Source of the DNA: Ralstonia pickettii DTP0602
Lineage (GTDB): Bacteria; Pseudomonadota; Gammaproteobacteria; Burkholderiales; Burkholderiaceae
DNA length: 64,000 bases
Direction: 5' to 3'
NCBI GenBank assembly: GCA_000471925.1
Contig: CP006667.1
Coordinates: forward strand, 186,001 to 250,000
In this document: positions 51,726 through 59,311 of the stretch, in pieces
How positions within the stretch are numbered: the stretch's first letter is position 1
How the letters are laid out: every line of letters begins with the position of its first letter
Position numbers and translations under genes: made by a program
Notes under the pieces: generated by a model
Database searches by the model: none
Told to the model about the DNA's origin: nothing
What the model saw: only the letters and a program-made list of their open reading frames with translations

Positions 51726-51752
51726 TACATACATTCATGAATGGATGTATGA
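51726..51752. promoter_or_regulatory. AcrR/TtgR-like palindromic operator without a nearby efflux gene
   Basis: TACATACATTCATGAATGG followed by ATGTATGA is a near-palindrome whose halves match the known AcrR operator (TACATACATT...TGAATGTATGTA), with one extra G. No tetR-type regulator or RND efflux gene is beside it. The 51575-51971 gap holds only this site, the hairpin at 51686 and a possible 29-codon ORF. Confidence 0.5.
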
Positions 51753-51801
51753 TTCGGCGAAGAATTCACATTGCCACAACATCTTTGTTGTCGTTTCCGA
51801 G

Positions 51802-51891
51802 ATGAGCTACCGATTCATTGCCATTTGCCTCACCTCCTGGGTGGCCGTCTGCGCCACCGCGGGCTGGGTCGTCGAGCGCCTCTGGAGCTGA
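51802..51891 (+). CDS. Possible small single-span membrane protein (29 residues)
   Basis: ATG 51802 opens MSYRFIAICLTSWVAVCAT and ends VVERLWS, giving one hydrophobic segment flanked by Arg. It lies 50 bases after the AcrR-like palindrome. The ribosome site is weak (CCGAG). A chance frame is possible, and I recognise no family. Confidence 0.3.
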   Translation: MSYRFIAICLTSWVAVCATAGWVVERLWS

Positions 51892-51971
51892 CGCCGCGCC
51901 GGGGAGCGGCGCCGGTCATGCTCCCGCCAGAATAAAAAAAGCAGCACCCGAATCAGAAGAAGACGGCTCGC

Positions 51972-52538
51972 ATGCGTACCCTCACCGCCTTGCTCGACCG
52001 GCTGGCCAGTAAGGCTGCCATTGCCGTGGCTGCGGCATTTACCCTGTGCGGCACCGCCTACGCCGACCCCGCCGTGTACGTCGCCTTCGGGCGCGACCCT
52101 GGCCACGACATCAACAAGTACGAGATCGGGCTGAACTGAGATTCCGGCTTTGCCTGGGGCAATCCACAGGGGTGGCTGGCCAGGCTGCAGTGGGAAGTGG
52201 AACTGGCCGAGTGGAACACGCGCAGCGGCACCAACCGCCGCAACATCACCGAGCTGGGCTTCTCGCCGATCTTGCGCGTGGAAAAGCGCGGCGGCGCGCT
52301 GGTGCCGTTCCTGGAGGCGTCGGTGGGCGCGCGCGTGCTCAGCCATACCAGCACCTCCGACGAGCACCAGTTCAGCACCGCCTTCCAGTTCTCGGACATG
52401 ATCGGCGTGGGCGTGGCCTTCGGCCCCAAGCAGGCGGCCGAGGCCGGCTTCCGCTTCCAGCACATCTCCAATGCCGGTATCAAGAATCCCAACCCGGGCT
52501 CCAACTTCTACACCGGCTACCTGCGCTATCGCTTCTGA
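51972..52538 (+). pseudogene. pagL: Lipid A 3-O-deacylase (PagL), interrupted by an in-frame stop
   Basis: The frame starts MRTLTALLDRLASKAAIAV with a signal peptide cut after TAYA, then VYVAFGRDPGHDINKYEIGLN. There a TGA (52137-52139) stands where PagL normally has Trp (GLNWDSG). The same frame continues DSGFAWGNPQGW to the natural end YTGYLRYRF, including the active-site FQHISNAG (His and Ser of the catalytic dyad). PagL is an outer-membrane beta-barrel that removes the 3-O acyl chain of lipid A. One base change (TGG to TGA) accounts for the break. An IS605 end lies within 20 bases of the stop. Confidence 0.88.
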
Positions 52539-52568
52539 TTCTTTCCGTTGACATCCTCCCCGACCTGA

Positions 52569-54276
52569 AGAGGCTGTCGCGAAAGCCCATTGCCGATAAA
52601 ATCCGGTGACGCAACCCTGATGAAGAGATGAGCGATGAGCACGGCTCGCAAAGTACCATCACCGGACAGTAAGCGACACGATCTGTTTGGTGGAGTGCCG
52701 GCTCAAGATGTCAGACCCAGGCCAAACGCGTCGGATACGGGGCGCCGGTTTGTAACAGGCAACCCGCATGAGATTGTCTTGGGCACGACGCGCCTGGAGG
52801 ACTATCTGAAGCAGGCCGGTCAACGTGCACCATTTGTCGTAGCGCATTTGCTCGGACAGCAGGACTGGCTACCGTTCGAGCAGCGCTATGCTGCCACCGG
52901 GCGCGCTCCTTACGCGCCGCGCCTGATGATGGGTCTGATCCTGTATGGCGTCATGCAGGGTGTTCATTCGCTGCGTGAGCTGGAGCGACTGGCGCGGCTG
53001 GACTTGGGATGCATGTGGGTGACGGGGGGTATCGCGCCGGATCATGCCAATATTGGTCGCTTCATCGTATTGCACGAGGACTCGCTGACCCAGGGGTTTT
53101 TTGAATCGCTCACGCGCGCGATATTGAAAGCCAGTGGTTCCCGCAGCACGCGTTTAGCCGGCGACGGCACCGTCATTGAAGCGGCTTGCTCGCACTACAA
53201 TTTGCTCAAAGAAGAGGCCGTCAAGGCGCGCGCAGAAGCCGCTATCAAAGCGGTTGAGCGGGCCCCCGATGATCAGGCCGTGCAACAGGAGCTGCAACGC
53301 AGCAAACAATGCCAGGACATCTTCGAGCAGCGTCAAGCCGCTCGCCACAGCCATGGCAAGAGCAGCGAGACCTTGCGCATCAGCGCCAGCGAGCCGGAGG
53401 CCATGGTGCAGCGCCTGAAGCGCGGACGGGGGTTCGCGGCATCGTACAAACCGTCGGTTCTGGCCAACGAAGATCGGATCATCACGGCCCTCGCGCTGGA
53501 CGCGTCAAGTGAAACACAGGTAATCGCGCCAATGCTGGATCAAAGCGCACGAGTGACGGGTGCGCAGGCAGAAGAAGTGTTGCTCGATGCAGGATACTTC
53601 GACGATGAGGTCATCGAAGCGACGTTTGCGCGTGATGTCAGCCTGTTATGCCCGGATGGGCAGTGGCCTGCAAAGACGCGGGAAGAAGGACTGTTCCATA
53701 AAAGCGCCTTTGACTATTACCCGCAAACTGACACCTATCATTGCCCCGCCGGGCAAACGCTGATTCTGCTGAGCAAGTGCGAACAAACACTGCGAAGCCG
53801 AGAGCATCGTGTGTATGGGTCTACGAGCTGCGAGGGATGCCACTTACGCGCGAACTGTACGAAAGCGGCGCAGGGACGACGCATCAAACGCTACCCCGAG
53901 GATGAGCATCGCGAGGCGCTTCGCCTCGTGATGCAGCATCCTCAGGCGCGACGCATTTTCAGCCAGCGCAAGGCGATCGTGGAACCTGTGTTCAGCAGCT
54001 TGCGTTCCCAGCAGGGGCTGAATCGCTTTCGGCGCAGTGGGCTCCAGGCGGTCAAGCGGGAATTCGCCTTGCATGTCCTGGCGCACAACCTGTCCCGGGC
54101 AGTTGCCCTGTCGAGGGCATTATTTACCCTTTTGTATGCGGTTCTACGCGGCCTCCACGAGGTTGCGCACTGTTTTTTGGGACAGATTCTTCGATTTGTT
54201 GGCTCGCGCCAAAGCAATCACATCCACGCTCGGACTTGAATTGGACGCACAGCAGAAACGTTTTGCGACGGCCTCT
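52569..54276 (+). mobile_element. IS1182-family insertion sequence
   Basis: A 1.7 kb element bounded by 16-bp terminal inverted repeats AGAGGCTGTCGCGAAA (52569-52584) and TTTTGCGACGGCCTCT (54261-54276), matching at 14 of 16 positions. It contains one transposase gene. I see no clear target duplication. It sits in the loop of the IS605 right-end hairpin. Confidence 0.85.
52635..54239 (+). CDS. IS1182 family transposase
   Basis: A 534-residue DDE transposase. The N-terminal region contains YAPRLMMGLILYGVMQGVHSLRELE. The acidic residues are visible as LAGDGTVIEAA, LLDAGYFDDEV and KAIVEPVFSSLR. A Cys-rich strip CEGCHLRANC is typical of the family. The frame is complete, so the element may be active or recent. 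Confidence 0.93.
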   Translation: MSTARKVPSPDSKRHDLFGGVPAQDVRPRPNASDTGRRFVTGNPHEIVLGTTRLEDYLKQAGQRAPFVVAHLLGQQDWLPFEQRYAATGRAPYAPRLMMGLILYGVMQGVHSLRELERLARLDLGCMWVTGGIAPDHANIGRFIVLHEDSLTQGFFESLTRAILKASGSRSTRLAGDGTVIEAACSHYNLLKEEAVKARAEAAIKAVERAPDDQAVQQELQRSKQCQDIFEQRQAARHSHGKSSETLRISASEPEAMVQRLKRGRGFAASYKPSVLANEDRIITALALDASSETQVIAPMLDQSARVTGAQAEEVLLDAGYFDDEVIEATFARDVSLLCPDGQWPAKTREEGLFHKSAFDYYPQTDTYHCPAGQTLILLSKCEQTLRSREHRVYGSTSCEGCHLRANCTKAAQGRRIKRYPEDEHREALRLVMQHPQARRIFSQRKAIVEPVFSSLRSQQGLNRFRRSGLQAVKREFALHVLAHNLSRAVALSRALFTLLYAVLRGLHEVAHCFLGQILRFVGSRQSNHIHART

Positions 54277-54420
54277 AAAGGCCGGAGATTCCTACGGCGC
54301 TCAGACGCGGCATTGAGCCGCCCCTGAGTCGCTTCGGTGGGTTCCTGCTGCTGACGCCGTTACCGCAGCGTTCACTTCACAGGCTAACCGGGCGTGTCCC
54401 GCCCTTAGAACATTGATCGC
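54277..54420 (-). ncRNA. Predicted TnpB guide RNA (omega RNA) scaffold, 3' end cut by the IS1182 insertion
   Basis: In IS605 elements the guide RNA scaffold spans the 3' end of tnpB and the right-end sequence, with the guide lying beyond the element. Here the segment on the minus strand runs from the end of tnpB through the conserved GAGCGCCGTAGGAATC to the first arm of the right-end hairpin (CTCCGGCCT) and then meets IS1182. The 5' limit is a guess from family knowledge. Confidence 0.4.
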
Positions 54421-55524
54421 GCCGACCACATCGGCATTTTCCTCGAAACCGCATTCCACGCACTCGAACCGGGCTTGCGTCTGGCGGTTGTCTGCCGAGA
54501 CATGGCCGCAGCATGGACAGGTGCGGCTCGTGTTCTGCGGTGGCACGGCGATGAGATAGCCACCGTTCCAAGCCAGCTTGTAGTCCAGTTGGCGGCGGAA
54601 CTCGAACCAGCCTTGATCGAGGATGGCTTTGTTCAGGCCGGACTTGGCCTGAACCTGCTTACCCGGCTGTTCGGTGCTGCCTGCCGCCGACCTGGACATG
54701 TTCCGTACCTGCAAGTCCTCGATACACACCATCGCGTGGTTTTGGCTGATCGTGGTGGAGCACTTGTGGAGGTAGTCGCGGCGGGCATTGCCGAGGCGGG
54801 AATGGATGCGCTGGACGCGGGCTTTCGCCTTCTTCCAGTTGCTGCTGAACTTCTGTTTGCGGCTCATCGCCTGCTGCGCTTTGCGCAGCGCGGCCTCTTG
54901 CCGCTTGAAACTATTGAGCGGGGCGTAGAACGTCCCGTCCGAAAGCGTGGCGAACCGGGCAACACCCATGTCGATGCCAACCGCGCTCGCGGCCCGTGCC
55001 ACCGGCTGTTCGACCTCACGCTCGGTCTGGATCGACACGAACCACTTGCCGCAGGACTGCCTGACTGTGACGTTCTTCACCACCCCCAGCACCTTCCGGC
55101 TGTTGCGGTATCGCAGCCAGCCCAGCTTGGGCAAAAACAGGCGGCTGCTGGCCTGGTCGAGCTTGATTTGCTTGGGGTCGGGATAGCGGAAACTGTCGCC
55201 CTGGCCCTTCTTCTTGAAGCGCGGAAAGTCGGCCCGCTTGGCAAAGAAGTTGCCGTAGGCCCGCTCCAAATCTTTGAGCGTCTGTTGCAGCGGATGAACC
55301 GGCGCATCGGCCAGCCATGCGGTTTCCGTGCTGTTGCGCCACTCGGTGAGCAGCTTGCACAGTCCGGCGTAGCCGTGCTTCTTCTCGCCTTGCTCGTAAC
55401 GAGCCTTCTGCAACGCCAGTGCCTTGTTGAAGACGAACCGGCACGAACCAGAAAAGCGACGCATGTTGCGTTGCTGCTCGCCGGTCGGCATCAGTTCGTA
55501 CTTGTAGGCTTGAAGTCGCTGCAT
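54301..55524 (-). CDS. tnpB: RNA-guided endonuclease TnpB (IS605/InsQ family)
   Basis: A 407-residue TnpB with the helical N-terminus (RFVFNKAL), RuvC catalytic residues D185 (GIDMGV), E269 (VCIEDLQV) and D365 (NADVVGAINVL). The zinc finger is C336/C339 and C355/C358 (CPCC, CVEC). All key residues are intact, so it is likely an active nuclease if its guide RNA is made. It is divergent from tnpA, with 22 bases between the starts. Confidence 0.94.
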   Translation of the reverse strand: MQRLQAYKYELMPTGEQQRNMRRFSGSCRFVFNKALALQKARYEQGEKKHGYAGLCKLLTEWRNSTETAWLADAPVHPLQQTLKDLERAYGNFFAKRADFPRFKKKGQGDSFRYPDPKQIKLDQASSRLFLPKLGWLRYRNSRKVLGVVKNVTVRQSCGKWFVSIQTEREVEQPVARAASAVGIDMGVARFATLSDGTFYAPLNSFKRQEAALRKAQQAMSRKQKFSSNWKKAKARVQRIHSRLGNARRDYLHKCSTTISQNHAMVCIEDLQVRNMSRSAAGSTEQPGKQVQAKSGLNKAILDQGWFEFRRQLDYKLAWNGGYLIAVPPQNTSRTCPCCGHVSADNRQTQARFECVECGFEENADVVGAINVLRAGHARLACEVNAAVTASAAGTHRSDSGAAQCRV

Positions 55525-55546
55525 GGCTCAATCATACTCTTGGCCT

Positions 55547-55960
55547 ATGAGCGATGACAACGATATTAGACACGGAAGACACTGCGTTTTCAAGATGCAC
55601 GTCCATTTGGTCTTCGTGGCGAAATACCGCCGCAGAGTGTTCGACGGCGACGCCATCAAACGGCTGCGCGCCATCTTCGACAAGGTATGCGCCGACTTCG
55701 AGGCGAACTTGATCGAGATGGACGGCGAGGACGATCACGTTCACCTGCTGGTGGAGTACCCGCCAAAGGTCGCGGTGTCGAATCTGGTGAACAGCCTCAA
55801 GGGCGTGTCCAGCCGCCTGCTGCGCAAGGAAAGACCCGACATCCAGAAACGCTACTGGAAGGGCGTGCTGTGGTCGCCTTCCTACTTCGCATCATCCTGT
55901 GGCGGCGCACCGATCGCCATCGTGCGCCAGTACATCGAACAACAGCAGACCCCACACTGA
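55547..55960 (+). CDS. tnpA: IS200/IS605 family TnpA Y1 transposase
   Basis: A 137-residue single-strand transposase. The HUH motif is HVHLL (H64, H66) and the catalytic Tyr is Y129 in IVRQYIEQQ. ATG 55547 (MSDDNDIRHG) suits the family; a longer frame from 55523 is less likely. It would excise and insert the element as single-stranded DNA by reading the end hairpins. Confidence 0.93.
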   Translation: MSDDNDIRHGRHCVFKMHVHLVFVAKYRRRVFDGDAIKRLRAIFDKVCADFEANLIEMDGEDDHVHLLVEYPPKVAVSNLVNSLKGVSSRLLRKERPDIQKRYWKGVLWSPSYFASSCGGAPIAIVRQYIEQQQTPH

Positions 55961-56038
55961 AAAGCCAACAGCAAGGACGGCTACGCCGTCCGCGCTATCC
56001 TTCCCCACCATGAATGGCGGGGCTTGCCGCGCACTGGG

Positions 56039-57505
56039 TCAGGCCGCCGCCGCGCGCGGCGCCTGCGCCAGGCTGTCGAAGAACTGCCATAGCTGCGGCG
56101 CATCGCCGGTGGCCACGTTGAAGCGGATCCACGGCGAATCGGTCTCGTCCGGCTCGAAGTACGAGCCCGGGGCCAGCCAGATGCCGTGTTCCAGCGCCAG
56201 CGTCGCCAGCCGGTTGCCGTGCAGCGGCTCGCCGCGCCTGCTGGCCTGCAGCCGCGCCTGTACCGCCTCGCTCAGCCGCGCCCACGCGAACATCCCGCCT
56301 TCCGGGCGCAGCAGCACTTCCAGCCCGTGGGCTTCCATCTTCTCGGTCACACGGTCCTGCTGCGCGCGCAGCCGTTCGGCCAGCGCCGCCACGTGGCGGC
56401 CGTAGTGGCCGCTGGTCAGCACCGAATAGACCAGCCGCTCCGTCACCTCCGACGAGGTCAGGCCGACCGCCATCTTGGTGCGCGCGAAGGCCTTGGCCAG
56501 GTCCGGGCTGGCGGCGAGATAGCCGACGCGCAGCGAAGGCGTGATGGTCTTGGAGAACCCGTTGACGTAGACCACCTGCGACAGTCCGTCCATGGCCGCC
56601 AGCATCGGCGAGCCGGCTGGCGCCAGTTCGCGATAGATGTCGTCTTCCACCACCAGCAGCCGGTGTTGCTCGGCCAGTTGCAGCACGCGGAAGGCGTTCA
56701 TGCTGCTCAGGCTGGCGCCGGTCGGGTTCTGCAGCACGGTGTTGACGAACAGCGCGCGCGGCGCGTGCGCGCGGATGGCATCGTCCAGCGCATCGGTATC
56801 GAGCCCCGCCGCCGAGCGCGGCACGCCGACCACGCGCAAGCCAGCCAGCCGCAGGATCTGCAAGAGATTGCAGTAGCAGGGGGATTCCACCAGCACCGTG
56901 TCGCCGGCGCGCAGCAGCGTGCGCACCACCAGGTCCAGCGCCTGCGTCGCGCCCTGCGTCAGCACCACCTGCTGCGCCTGCAGCGGGATGCCGTACTGGC
57001 CCAGGCTGGTGGCGATATGCTCGCGCAGCGGCGCGAAACCGTACGGGTGGCCATAGCCCGATAGTTGCGCCGCCGGTACCCGCGCCGAGGCGCGCATGGC
57101 CTGGTGCAGCCCTTCCTCGTTGAGCCAGTCGCCGGGCAGCCAGCCCGCGCCCGCCTTGATCGGCACGGAGTGGTCGGCAAACACATCGGAGAGCAGCCAC
57201 GCCGCGTTCAGCCCCGGTGCTTCCCATTGCGGCGCGCGTGCGTGGCCGGTGGGCGCATGGCGGTGCGCCACGGTATAGCCCGAGCCGGCACGCGCCGCCA
57301 GGTAGCCCAGCGCGGTCAGCCGGCCATAGGCCTCGGCCACGGTGAAGGTGCTGACGTGATGGTGCTGCGCAAAGCGGCGCACCGAGGGCAGCGCGGTGCC
57401 GGCGCGCAGCGCGCGCTGCTCCACCAGCTCGGCGATACCGGCCACGATCTGCTCGGTCAGGGTTTCGCCGCCGCGGCGGCTGCGGGTCAGGTTCAGGGTC
57501 AGCAT
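56039..57505 (-). CDS. MocR/GabR-type regulator (GntR DNA-binding + aminotransferase domains)
   Basis: A 488-residue protein: an N-terminal winged helix (ALPSVRRFAQHHHVSTFTVAEAYGRL, residues about 38-63) is followed by a fold-I PLP domain with the Lys in VNGFSKTITPSLRVGYL. It is divergent from the omega-amino acid aminotransferase gene, so it very probably regulates beta-alanine or related catabolism. ATG 57505 was chosen; the longer frame to 57850 crosses the shared promoter region. Confidence 0.92.
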   Translation of the reverse strand: MLTLNLTRSRRGGETLTEQIVAGIAELVEQRALRAGTALPSVRRFAQHHHVSTFTVAEAYGRLTALGYLAARAGSGYTVAHRHAPTGHARAPQWEAPGLNAAWLLSDVFADHSVPIKAGAGWLPGDWLNEEGLHQAMRASARVPAAQLSGYGHPYGFAPLREHIATSLGQYGIPLQAQQVVLTQGATQALDLVVRTLLRAGDTVLVESPCYCNLLQILRLAGLRVVGVPRSAAGLDTDALDDAIRAHAPRALFVNTVLQNPTGASLSSMNAFRVLQLAEQHRLLVVEDDIYRELAPAGSPMLAAMDGLSQVVYVNGFSKTITPSLRVGYLAASPDLAKAFARTKMAVGLTSSEVTERLVYSVLTSGHYGRHVAALAERLRAQQDRVTEKMEAHGLEVLLRPEGGMFAWARLSEAVQARLQASRRGEPLHGNRLATLALEHGIWLAPGSYFEPDETDSPWIRFNVATGDAPQLWQFFDSLAQAPRAAAA

Positions 57506-57528
57506 CAGGCACTCTGGCAGGCACGAAC

Positions 57529-57537
57529 CTGTACAGT
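57529..57537. promoter_or_regulatory. CTGTACAGT half-site near the MocR-type gene start
   Basis: A single palindromic-like CTGTACAGT lies 24 bases upstream of the regulator start. It is related to the two CTGTACGGT copies at 57677 and 57700 and may mediate autoregulation. Confidence 0.4.
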
Positions 57538-57676
57538 TTAGCGGCCCGCACCGGGGCTCGCTCAGGCCCGCGTTCCGCCACGCGAAATTTGCCGCAGTGC
57601 AGCGTGGGATGCCGCACGGCGGTCCGGTGCGGCATGTGGCACGGTGGTGGGCCGGCCACACCCCGGCAACGCTTGC

Positions 57677-57708
57677 CTGTACGGTTGCGCGTGAGCAAAC
57701 TGTACGGT
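57677..57708 (+). promoter_or_regulatory. Direct-repeat operator for the MocR-type regulator
   Basis: CTGTACGGT occurs at 57677-57685 and again at 57700-57708, 23 bases apart, about two helical turns, as in GabR/MocR direct-repeat sites. They lie in the 368-base divergent gap before the aminotransferase gene. Confidence 0.6.
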
Positions 57709-57873
57709 AAGGCAGTGCTGTCAGGACTGTATATTTTGTCGGCCAGAGGCCGCCGGTAGAGTGGCCGTCATTGCCGCCGTTTCCTTGCCTGCACCTTTTT
57801 ACGAGCAAGGCGGCACAAGATCGCCGCTGCGCAACCAGCCAGCGCGCCAACCAGATTTCCCCGAGGAGGACGT

Positions 57874-59205
57874 ATGGACGCCGCCAAGACCGTGATTCCC
57901 GATCTCGATGCCCTGTGGATGCCCTTTACCGCCAACCGCCAGTACAAGGCGGCGCCACGCCTGCTGGCGTCGGCCAGCGGCATGTACTACACCACCCACG
58001 ACGGCCGCCAGATCCTGGACGGATGCGCGGGCCTGTGGTGCGTCGCCGCCGGTCACTGCCGCAAGGAGATCGCAGAGGCCGTGGCGCGCCAGGCCGCCAC
58101 GCTGGACTATGCACCGCCGTTCCAGATGGGCCACCCGCTGTCGTTCGAGGCTGCCTCCAAGGTCGCCGCGATCATGCCGCAGGGGCTGGACCGCATCTTC
58201 TTCACCAACTCGGGCTCCGAGTCGGTCGACACCGCACTGAAGATCGCGCTGGCCTACCACCGCGCGCGCGGCGAAGGCCAGCGCACGCGCTTTATTGGCC
58301 GCGAGCGCGGCTACCACGGCGTGGGCTTCGGCGGCATGGCGGTGGGCGGCATCGGCCCCAACCGCAAGGCCTACTCGGCCAATCTGATGCCGGGCACCGA
58401 CCACCTGCCGGCCACGCTCAACATCGCCGAGGCAGCCTTCTCCAAGGGCCAGCCGCAATGGGGCGCGCACCTGGCCGACGAGCTGGAACGCATCCTGGCG
58501 CTGCATGACCCGGCCAACGTCGCCGCCGTGATCGTCGAGCCGCTGGCCGGCTCCGCTGGCGTGCTGGTGCCGCCGGTCGGCTACCTGGAAAAGCTGCGCG
58601 AGATCACCAGCAAGCACGGCATCCTGCTGATCTTCGACGAGGTGATCACCGCCTTCGGCCGCCTGGGCGCCGCCACCGCGGCCGAGCGCTTCAACGTGAC
58701 GCCGGACCTGATCACCATGGCCAAGGCGATCAACAACGCCGCCGTGCCGATGGGCGCCGTGGCCGTGCGCCGCGAAGTCCATGACACTGTGGTCAACGCC
58801 GCCGCGCCGGGCACGATCGAACTGATGCATGGCTACACCTACTCCGGCCACCCGCTGGCTGCCGCGGCCACGATCGCGACGCTCGACCTGTACGAGCGCG
58901 AGAACCTGTTCGGCCGCGCCGCCGAACTGGCGCCGGTGTTCGAAGCGGCGGTGCACGGCGTGCGTGGCGCGCCGCACGTGAAGGACATCCGCAATTACGG
59001 GCTGGTGGCTGGCATCGAGCTGGAGTCGCGTCCGGGCCAGCCCGGCGCGCGCGCCTACGAGGCCTTCCTGAAATGCCTGGAGCGCGGCGTGCTGGTGCGC
59101 TACACCGGCGACATCCTGGCGTTCTCGCCGCCGCTGATCATCTCGGAAGCGCAGATCGCCGAGCTGTTCGATACCGTCAAGCTGGCGCTGCAGGACGTCA
59201 AGTAA
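57874..59205 (+). CDS. Omega-amino acid (beta-alanine)-pyruvate aminotransferase
   Basis: A 443-residue class-III PLP aminotransferase. It opens [15 protein letters not shown], the usual start of omega-amino acid:pyruvate transaminases. The cofactor region reads [13 protein letters not shown], and the PLP Lys lies in [14 protein letters not shown] precedes the ATG. With mmsA downstream it would turn beta-alanine and pyruvate into malonate semialdehyde and alanine. Confidence 0.93.
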   Translation: MDAAKTVIPDLDALWMPFTANRQYKAAPRLLASASGMYYTTHDGRQILDGCAGLWCVAAGHCRKEIAEAVARQAATLDYAPPFQMGHPLSFEAASKVAAIMPQGLDRIFFTNSGSESVDTALKIALAYHRARGEGQRTRFIGRERGYHGVGFGGMAVGGIGPNRKAYSANLMPGTDHLPATLNIAEAAFSKGQPQWGAHLADELERILALHDPANVAAVIVEPLAGSAGVLVPPVGYLEKLREITSKHGILLIFDEVITAFGRLGAATAAERFNVTPDLITMAKAINNAAVPMGAVAVRREVHDTVVNAAAPGTIELMHGYTYSGHPLAAAATIATLDLYERENLFGRAAELAPVFEAAVHGVRGAPHVKDIRNYGLVAGIELESRPGQPGARAYEAFLKCLERGVLVRYTGDILAFSPPLIISEAQIAELFDTVKLALQDVK

Positions 59206-59229
59206 GCGGCCCGGGCCGCCATGCATCCT

Positions 59230-59251
59230 TGCCGGGCCTGAGGGCCCGGCA
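59230..59251 (+). other. Intercistronic hairpin between the aminotransferase and mmsA
   Basis: TGCCGGGCC (59230-59238), loop TGAG, GGCCCGGCA (59243-59251) form a perfect 9-bp stem, with CTCTCGTTTTC after it. It may partly terminate transcription and lower mmsA relative to the first gene. Confidence 0.5.
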
Positions 59252-59311
59252 GTCTCTCGTTTTCAAGGGCCCGTAGGCGTCGCACGCCTGCGGCCATCGA
59301 GGAAAAATCCA

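Larger units (their letters stand above)
52546..56030. mobile_element. IS200/IS605-family element (tnpA + tnpB), split by a nested IS1182-type element
   Basis: The element carries divergent tnpA (55547-55960) and tnpB (54301-55524). Its left end, past tnpA, has the hairpin CCCC-A-CCAT-GA-ATGG-C-GGGG (56003-56022). Its right end, past tnpB, is the hairpin with arms CCCCGACCT (52558-52566) and AGGCCGGAG (54279-54287), now separated by 1.7 kb of inserted IS. Outer boundaries are approximate. It lies between the pagL pseudogene and the MocR-type gene. Confidence 0.8.

Noticed and set aside
52137..52139. Selenocysteine or programmed read-through at the pagL TGA
   Set aside because: Homologous position is Trp and there is no selenocysteine context, so a nonsense mutation is simpler.
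52635..54239. Treating the IS1182 transposase as part of the IS605 element
   Set aside because: It has its own 16-bp terminal inverted repeats and a different transposase class, so it is a separate nested insertion.
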